From NCBI RefSeq assembly GCF_001428895.1, contig NZ_LMJA01000030.1, positions 124,001 through 188,000 of the forward strand: a stretch of DNA of 64,000 bases, written 5' to 3'. The notes under the pieces were generated by a model. It searched no databases. It had not been told where the DNA came from and saw only the letters and a program-made list of their open reading frames with translations. A program made the translations under genes and the position numbers. This stretch comes from Mycobacterium sp. Root265 (GTDB lineage: Bacteria > Actinomycetota > Actinomycetes > Mycobacteriales > Mycobacteriaceae). Of this stretch, positions 56,554 to 64,000 are shown one piece after another (the stretch's first letter is position 1; every line of letters begins with the position of its first letter).

Positions 56554-57861
56554 CTATCTCGACGAGGTGAGCTGACGTCCGGCGATCACCTCGTCGAGCA
56601 CAGCGGCGATCTCGGTGACGCCGTCGCGCTCGGCGTACGCGTCCTGCAGGCGGCGGGTGTTGTCGCGGTAGGTGACGTTGCCCAGGATGTCCAGGACAGC
56701 GCGCCGCACCTGGGCGGGGGCGGGGGTGCCGGTACGCAGATTGATTCCGGCGCCGAAATACTCGACGCGTGCGGCCACCTCCGGTTTGTCCTCGGTGTGG
56801 CCCGCGACCACCATCGGCACCCCATCGGACAGGGCGCGCTGCACGGCCCCGTAGCCGCCGTTGGTCACCATGACGTCCACCATGGGCAGCAGCACATCGT
56901 GCGGCAGGTACTCGGCGGCAAAGGTGTTGGACGGCAGTGGTATCCCGATCTGGGAGAGCGGTCGGCCGCCGGTGGTGACGATGACGGTGAGGTCCTCGCC
57001 GGCCAGTGCCTCGATGGTGGGTTCGATCAGCCGGCTCAGGTCGGCGTTGTCGACGGTGCCCTGCGTGACGTGCACGACGGGCCGTCCGCTGCGCAGCACA
57101 TCCCACCATGGCGGTGCGGTGAAATCATCGTTGGGCAGTGGGCTGACCGCGCCGACGAACCGCACATGGGCGGGCAGATCGCTGCGGTGGTACTCGAATT
57201 CGGGGATGGTCGGCACGATCACCCGGTCGGCGAGCACCCCGCAGTCCAGGATGAACACCGGCAGCGGTGGCAGTCCCAGTGCGGCGAGCATCCGGTTCGC
57301 CGCACGGTGTGCGGGTCGCAGCAACACGTTCTGGACGACTCCGGTGAGCAGACGGTTGCGCAGCCGTCCCAGGGCGCCGGGCATCGGGGCGATGCCGGGG
57401 CCGCCCGGCGCGGTGTCCCTGCTCGTCAGGAACAGCGGGGTGGTGGTGTAGCTGAGGATGGGCGGACGTGCCACGGTGTCGTCGAGCAGCAGCGGTAGGG
57501 TGCCCAGGAAGAACGCATCGGTCAGGACGGCGTCATACTCGTTGTCCGCCAGCAGCTCCCGAAGCGCGTTGAACTGATGCGGGAGCGGACGCACGAAGAC
57601 GTTCTCCACATCGAAGTTGATCCGCGCGATGCCGGAGGTCGCCGCGCGCCCCGGCAGCTCTGCGTCGAAGGCCGAATCGTCGTAGTCGGCGGCCAGCGGC
57701 AACGGGCGTGGTTCGGCGCCGGTGGCGCGGATCTTGTCGGCGTGCCGTGCGCTGGTGAGGACGGTGACGCTGTCACCGCGGGCGACCAGACCGCGTGCGA
57801 CATTCAGCAGCGGGGCGATGTGTCCGACGGGCGGGCAGGAGGCGATCAGGATCTTCGGCAT
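56554..57861 (-). CDS. GT1 (UGT-like) glycosyltransferase
   Basis: 435 residues. GT-B fold: the N-terminal acceptor domain starts ILIASCPPVGHIAPLLNVARGLVARG. The C-terminal donor domain has VHVTQGTVDN and the UGT-type block TNGGYGAVQRALSDGVPMVVAGHTEDKPEVAARVE, where the common HGG reads NGG. Such enzymes add sugars to small hydrophobic acceptors such as lipids, macrolides or flavonoids. The nearest biosynthetic context is absent, so the acceptor is unknown; glycopeptidolipid-type and antibiotic-inactivating roles are both possible. It lies 44 bp downstream of fdhD on the same strand. Confidence 0.88.
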   Translation of the reverse strand: MPKILIASCPPVGHIAPLLNVARGLVARGDSVTVLTSARHADKIRATGAEPRPLPLAADYDDSAFDAELPGRAATSGIARINFDVENVFVRPLPHQFNALRELLADNEYDAVLTDAFFLGTLPLLLDDTVARPPILSYTTTPLFLTSRDTAPGGPGIAPMPGALGRLRNRLLTGVVQNVLLRPAHRAANRMLAALGLPPLPVFILDCGVLADRVIVPTIPEFEYHRSDLPAHVRFVGAVSPLPNDDFTAPPWWDVLRSGRPVVHVTQGTVDNADLSRLIEPTIEALAGEDLTVIVTTGGRPLSQIGIPLPSNTFAAEYLPHDVLLPMVDVMVTNGGYGAVQRALSDGVPMVVAGHTEDKPEVAARVEYFGAGINLRTGTPAPAQVRRAVLDILGNVTYRDNTRRLQDAYAERDGVTEIAAVLDEVIAGRQLTSSR

Positions 57862-57905
57862 GCGGACGATGCTGGTTGATCAGCGGGTGTCCGCACTTGG
57901 AGGTT

Positions 57906-58749
57906 CTATGGAGAAAGCGTGGAGATTCGGGGTTGGTTCCGGACCCGGTCGGGCCGGGTGTAGATGTTCATCGAGTCGCCGCGCAGGAACGCCACCAGGG
58001 TCAGACCGGACTGGGCGGCCAGATCCACCGCCAGTGAGGACGGTGCGGAAACCGCCGCCAACAACGGGATTCCGGCCATCACCGCCTTCTGCGTCAGCTC
58101 GAACGATGCTCGGCCGCTGACCAGCAGCACGGTGCCGGTCAGTGGTACCCGGCCGGATTCCAGCGCCCAGCCGATGACCTTGTCGACGGCGTTGTGCCTG
58201 CCGATGTCCTCGCGCACCACCAGTGCGGTGCCACGCGCGTCGAACAGGGCGGCGCCGTGCAGGCCGCCGGTGGCCGCGAACACCTTCTGCCGGTCGCGCA
58301 GCTTATCGGGCAGCGCGGAGAGCATGTCGGCGTCGACGATGACGGGATCGTCGCCCGGCGCGTGCTTGCTGCTCAGCCGCACCGCGTCCAGCGAGGCCTT
58401 GCCGCACACCCCGCAGGAGGAGGTCGTGTAGAAATTGCGGGTCACATCGACATCGGGTGCCGGGACGCCTTGTGCCAGCGTCACATCGAGCACGTTGTAG
58501 GTGTTCAGGCCGTCCGGCCCGGCGCCGTTGCAGTACTGCACGGCGGCGATGTCCTCGCGCCGGGATACCAGTCCTTCGGTGAGCAGGAATCCCTGGGCCA
58601 GTTCGACATCGGATCCGGGGGTGCGCATCGTGACGGTCAGCGGCTTGCCGTTGACGCGGATCTCCAACGGTTCCTCGACGGCCAGCGTCTCTGGCCGGGC
58701 GACCGCGTCGGCGGCGGTCACATGCTGCACGCGGCGGCGCGCGGTCACC

Positions 58750-58757
<8 letters not shown>
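57906..58757 (-). CDS. fdhD: formate dehydrogenase accessory sulfurtransferase FdhD
   Basis: 283 residues. FdhD passes sulphur from a cysteine desulphurase to the bis-MGD molybdenum cofactor so that the formate dehydrogenase becomes active. The key pair is C115/C118 in SSCGVCGK. Other family blocks are present: [45 protein letters not shown] and [11 protein letters not shown]. It overlaps the oxidoreductase gene by 8 bases and lies after it in the same transcript, its expected client. It corresponds to Rv2899c. Confidence 0.95.
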
Positions 58758-61071
<2,314 letters not shown>

Positions 61072-61148
61072 ATTTTCCAGGCTAACCCTCGGCGGCCGAC
61101 GAGAGCGCCAATCCGTGGCGCCCCATATTTGCCATTTCACATGCAGTG

Positions 61149-61163
61149 ATAGACGGTGTCTAT
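61149..61163. promoter_or_regulatory. LysR-type box, ATAG-N7-CTAT
   Basis: ATAGACGGTGTCTAT is palindromic apart from its central base and fits the T-N11-A LysR rule; the ATAG-N7-CTAT form resembles a single OxyR-type motif unit. It ends two bases before the LysR start and lies in the 94-bp gap facing the oxidoreductase gene, so binding would repress the regulator and could act on the divergent gene. Confidence 0.65.
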
Positions 61164-61165
61164 TG

Positions 61166-62104
61166 ATGGCAAGTGACGTCCTCCTCCAGCACCTGGACTA
61201 CCTGCTGGCGCTCGCGGCCGAACGGCACTTCGGCCGGGCCGCCGCGCGCTGTCATGTCAGCCAACCGACGCTGTCGGTCGCGATCCGCCGGCTGGAGAAG
61301 GATCTCGGCATCGTCATCGTGCAACGCGGGCACCGCTTCGAGGGGTTCACCGAAGAAGGGCGCCGCGTCGTCACCTGGGCGCAGCGCATCATCGCCGAAC
61401 GCGATGAGATGCTCGCCGATCTGGAACGCATGCGGGGCCGGCTGACGGTCACCGCCCGGCTGGGCGCCATCCCCACCGCGGTCCCCGCCAGTCCCTTCAT
61501 CACCACCGAGTTCCTGAGGCGCAACCCGGCCGCCTCGGTGCGCATCGAGGCGCTGTCCTCCCGGGAGATCGCGCGCCAGCTCGCCGATTTCGAAATCGAC
61601 GCGGGATTGACCTACCTCGATGACGAAGCGCCGCCGGGGACGCGGTCGGTCGAGCTGTACCGCGAGCAGTACGTCCTGGTGGCCCCCGCCGACAGCCGGT
61701 TGATGGGCGAACCGGAAGTAGCCTGGTCGGACGCGGCGGCGCTGGAGCTGTGTGTGCTGACGACCACGATGCGTAACCGGCGCATCCTGGACGCCAACAT
61801 GGCCGCCGAGGGAGTCCAGTACCGCCCCGTCGTGGAGGCGGCGTCGGTCGATGCGCTCTACGCCCACCTTGCGCATTCGCGTCGTGCGACCATCGCGTCC
61901 ACGGCGTGGCTGCCGCAGCTCGGTGTGCCGACGGGTTTCGCCGCCCGGCCGATGGTTCAACACGGTCCTCGGCCGGCGATCGGGCTCGTCGTACTGGACC
62001 GGGCGCCGGCGTCCATTGTCGCGGCCGCCCTCGTCGAGGTCGCCGGGGATGTGGACCTCGGGAGCCACATCGACAGCGCGTGGGATGCCGCCCGGCTCGG
62101 GTAG
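61166..62104 (+). CDS. LysR family transcriptional regulator
   Basis: 312 residues from the ATG giving MASDVLLQHLDYLLALAAERHFGRAAARCHVSQPTLSVAIRRLE, a LysR winged helix with some likeness to OxyR in the recognition segment. A long linker helix and a two-lobed effector domain follow (RLTVTARLGAIPTAVPASPF, DAGLTYLDDE, EQYVLVAPADS). OxyR's pair of redox cysteines is not evident; there is one cysteine, in ELCVL. It is divergent from the molybdopterin oxidoreductase gene with a palindrome between, so it probably regulates fdhD and its partner. The effector is unknown. Confidence 0.9.
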   Translation: MASDVLLQHLDYLLALAAERHFGRAAARCHVSQPTLSVAIRRLEKDLGIVIVQRGHRFEGFTEEGRRVVTWAQRIIAERDEMLADLERMRGRLTVTARLGAIPTAVPASPFITTEFLRRNPAASVRIEALSSREIARQLADFEIDAGLTYLDDEAPPGTRSVELYREQYVLVAPADSRLMGEPEVAWSDAAALELCVLTTTMRNRRILDANMAAEGVQYRPVVEAASVDALYAHLAHSRRATIASTAWLPQLGVPTGFAARPMVQHGPRPAIGLVVLDRAPASIVAAALVEVAGDVDLGSHIDSAWDAARLG

Positions 62105-62107
62105 ATC

Positions 62108-62124
62108 ACGGTCCGCGTGACCGT
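62108..62124. terminator. short hairpin between convergent genes
   Basis: ACGGTC-CGCGT-GACCGT, a perfect 6-bp stem, begins four bases after the LysR stop codon and faces the end of the minus-strand lipoprotein gene. It is short, so its role as a terminator is uncertain. Confidence 0.35.
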
Positions 62125-62162
62125 TGAAACTGAAGTGGCGCAAGTGGTTACCGGGCCGCGAG

Positions 62163-63242
62163 TTACCGGGGATCCACGATCTGGAGCACGCCTGCCGTCA
62201 CGCCGGCGATGAAGAGCCGTCCGGTCTCCGCGTCGACCCCGAGTGTGTAGGGATTCTGGACGGTCGCGATGCGCGCCACCTCACGCGGAGTCGGCTGCGC
62301 CATGTCGTAGCCGATCACCTCATTGGTTCCCGAGGACGCCACCCAGAGCCGGTCGCGGGTCGCGTCGTACGCGATCCCATAGGGTCCGCCGGGCTGGGCA
62401 ATCTCGGCGATCTGGCGGGGCTCGGTGTCGAACACCCGGATCGCGTCGCCCCGTGTGTCGGCAGCGATGTACCGACCGTGCTTGTCGGCGACGAGGTGGG
62501 TGGGTCCCTGACCCGCCGGGGTCGATCCTCTGATCGTCAGCGCGTCGGCGTCGAACACCGTCAAGTCGTTCGTGCGGACGTCCAGCATTCCCATCAGGTT
62601 TCCGACGGGAGCCATACCCGCGGGCTGGACGCTGCCGGTGAAGACCTTGACGATGTCCTCGCCGCGCAGGACGGCCACGGTACCGCCGAGTTCGTTGGCG
62701 ACAAAGACCGTGCCGTTGGGCGCTTCGGAGGCATCGTGCGGAACCGTGCCCGTGATGATCTGCGGTTCGGCGCGTCCGCCGGGCAGGTCCACCCGCACCA
62801 GGGCATTGGCGCTCTCGACCGGAACCAGCACCGGGCCACCGGGCCTGGCGAGCTGCAGATGCCGGACGAATCCGGGTAGTGGGACGCGCTTCGTGACGGC
62901 GCCGGTGTCGGCGTCGAGCAGGACGAGTTCGTGGGGGTTGCGTGTGGCCACCGCAACGGTGCGGGTCTTCGCGTCGACCACGACACCCTCGGGCGCATCG
63001 CCGACGGGGACTTGCCGGCCGGGCAGCCCCGGCCCCGGTGCGGGCGCTCGCTGCGGCTCGGCGGGCGGCGGCAGATCGTCGACGGGCGGGCGGGTGCCCT
63101 CGGTCGGGACGCCGGCGGGCAGTAGGCCGGTGGTGGTTGCCGTTTCTGCGTGGGTGGTGCCGGTCGGGCCGGGCTCCTGCGCAGGTTGCGCGCAGCTCGC
63201 CACCGTGAGCACCAGCGCCAAGGCGAAGAAACGGTATCGCAT
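62163..63242 (-). CDS. beta-propeller (YncE-like) lipoprotein
   Basis: 359 residues from the ATG giving MRYRFFALALVL; an ATG six codons upstream is possible. The signal sequence ends in a lipobox, TVASC, so the mature protein should be lipid-anchored outside the membrane. After a Pro-rich linker (about 35-80) come several YVTN/YncE-type beta-propeller blades, with phrases such as VVVDAKTRTVAVATRNPHELVLLDADTG and GIAYDATRDRLWVASSGTNEVIGYD. Propellers of this kind bind ligands or proteins; no catalytic motif is visible. It is divergent from the glutamine synthetase gene. Confidence 0.85.
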   Translation of the reverse strand: MRYRFFALALVLTVASCAQPAQEPGPTGTTHAETATTTGLLPAGVPTEGTRPPVDDLPPPAEPQRAPAPGPGLPGRQVPVGDAPEGVVVDAKTRTVAVATRNPHELVLLDADTGAVTKRVPLPGFVRHLQLARPGGPVLVPVESANALVRVDLPGGRAEPQIITGTVPHDASEAPNGTVFVANELGGTVAVLRGEDIVKVFTGSVQPAGMAPVGNLMGMLDVRTNDLTVFDADALTIRGSTPAGQGPTHLVADKHGRYIAADTRGDAIRVFDTEPRQIAEIAQPGGPYGIAYDATRDRLWVASSGTNEVIGYDMAQPTPREVARIATVQNPYTLGVDAETGRLFIAGVTAGVLQIVDPR

Positions 63243-63418
63243 GGTCGAGGGGCTACCCATCTCAGCGACTCTGACCCACCGGTTTGCCGCGTCGCCGTCC
63301 GGGCGGACCCGCATTCCGCTGTTGACGCCGGCGTAACAAGTTCGGCATCCATTGTTCCTATCGTTGGCCGGTCAACGTCCGTCGAGTAGCTGGCGGACCG
63401 CAGTGCAAAGGAATTCCA

Positions 63419-64000
63419 TTGAGCGCAAATGCTGTCCGCCTCCAGGCGATCACCAATGTCGAAGGCTACGTACCGCCGGCCATCAGCTTCGACCCCACCG
63501 AGGCGCCTGGCGAGATCTTCGGCGCGAACGTGTTCACCAAGGCCGAGATGCAGCTGCGGTTGCCGAAGTCGGTGTACAAGTCCGTCGTCGCGACCATCGA
63601 GAAGGGCGCCACGCTCGACCCGGCGGTCGCCGATTCGGTCGCCTCGGTGATGAAGGACTGGGCCCTGTCCAAGGGCGCGACCCACTACGCGCACGTCTTC
63701 TATCCGATGACGGGTCTGACCGCCGAGAAGCACGACAGCTTCCTTGAGCCGGTGTCCGACGGTCAGACGCTGGCCGAGTTCGCCGGTAAGACTCTGATCC
63801 AGGGCGAGCCCGACGCCTCCAGCTTCCCGTCGGGCGGGCTGCGCAGTACGTTCGAGGCGCGCGGCTACACCGGTTGGGATGTCACCAGCCCGGCCTACAT
63901 CCTGGAGAACCCGAACGGGAACACGCTGTGCATCCCGACGGTGTTCGTGTCGATGACCGGCGAGGCGCTGGACTACAAGACGCCGTTGCTGCGCAGCCAG
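63419..64000 (+). CDS. type III glutamine synthetase, N-terminal part (runs off the window)
   Basis: 194 codons without a stop from a TTG preceded by AAAGGA. The sequence matches the N-terminus of GSIII enzymes: [70 protein letters not shown] and [29 protein letters not shown] is a large (about 700-residue) ATP-dependent enzyme unrelated in length to the usual GSI (GlnA1). It would provide a second route for ammonia assimilation. The remaining three quarters lie outside the window, so integrity is unknown. Confidence 0.92.
   Translation, partial: MSANAVRLQAITNVEGYVPPAISFDPTEAPGEIFGANVFTKAEMQLRLPKSVYKSVVATIEKGATLDPAVADSVASVMKDWALSKGATHYAHVFYPMTGLTAEKHDSFLEPVSDGQTLAEFAGKTLIQGEPDASSFPSGGLRSTFEARGYTGWDVTSPAYILENPNGNTLCIPTVFVSMTGEALDYKTPLLRSQ

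Overview
The window is high-GC actinobacterial DNA whose gene content and order match a mycobacterium, most likely a fast-growing Mycolicibacterium-type species. From about 3.8 kb to 56.5 kb it follows, with insertions, the block known in M. tuberculosis as Rv2484c down to Rv2457c: a wax ester synthase, plsC, plsB2, an SSB paralogue, ettA, the giant NAD-glutamate dehydrogenase, a thioesterase, aglA, glbO, an HNH protein, two cytochrome supercomplex proteins, pepN, the Rv2466c-type mycothiol enzyme, rpiB, nei, tig, clpP1, clpP2 and clpX. PASTA kinase, MmpS/MmpL, mycothiol-linked and F420-linked families agree with this. Names taken from M. tuberculosis are from memory of the families; no search was run.

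Layout. 1-3.8 kb: end of a hydrolase gene, an atypical SDR gene, an inserted Fic gene with its own palindromic operator and flanked by a 30/32-bp direct repeat, a tRNA-Arg(UCU) and a PD-(D/E)XK-like protein. 3.8-9.2 kb: glycerolipid operon with ATGA/GTGA overlaps. 9.2-17.0 kb: CopD-CtaG fusion, a PknB-like PASTA kinase away from the usual pkn locus, and a marR-mmpS-mmpL operon. 17.3-25.5 kb: ssb paralogue, ettA, gdh, thioesterase and an Rv2474c-type gene. 25.5-29.4 kb (minus): esterase, bicupin dioxygenase, glbO and aglA, tightly packed. 29.6-34.7 kb: HNH protein, CtaJ-like and DUF5130 proteins, a second HNH protein, pepN and the Rv2466c homologue.

34.7-43.2 kb is an accessory insertion between the Rv2466c-type gene and rpiB. 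It holds an overlapping three-gene operon (NCS1 permease, yeast-type cytosine deaminase, isopenicillin-N-synthase-like oxygenase) and two modules built alike, each an SDR gene divergent from a TetR gene with clear palindromes between them; the first also has an aldehyde dehydrogenase and a luciferase-like oxidoreductase. 43.2-50.8 kb: rpiB, nei, a Na+/H+ antiporter, two envelope proteins, tRNA-Gly(UCC), tRNA-Pro(UGG), tig, clpP1 and clpP2. 50.8-54.9 kb separates clpP2 from clpX and holds small exported proteins, a DsrE protein and a regulator with two HD-GYP-like modules fused to a LuxR helix-turn-helix. 55.2-64 kb: clpX, a GT1 glycosyltransferase, fdhD with a molybdopterin oxidoreductase, a divergent LysR gene with an ATAG-N7-CTAT palindrome, a beta-propeller lipoprotein, and the start of a type III glutamine synthetase that runs off the end.

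The strongest leads are the pyrimidine-type operon (34.9-37.7 kb), the Fic insertion with its repeat scar and operator, and the tandem HD-GYP/LuxR regulator. Long antisense ORFs inside the GC-rich genes were treated as shadows.
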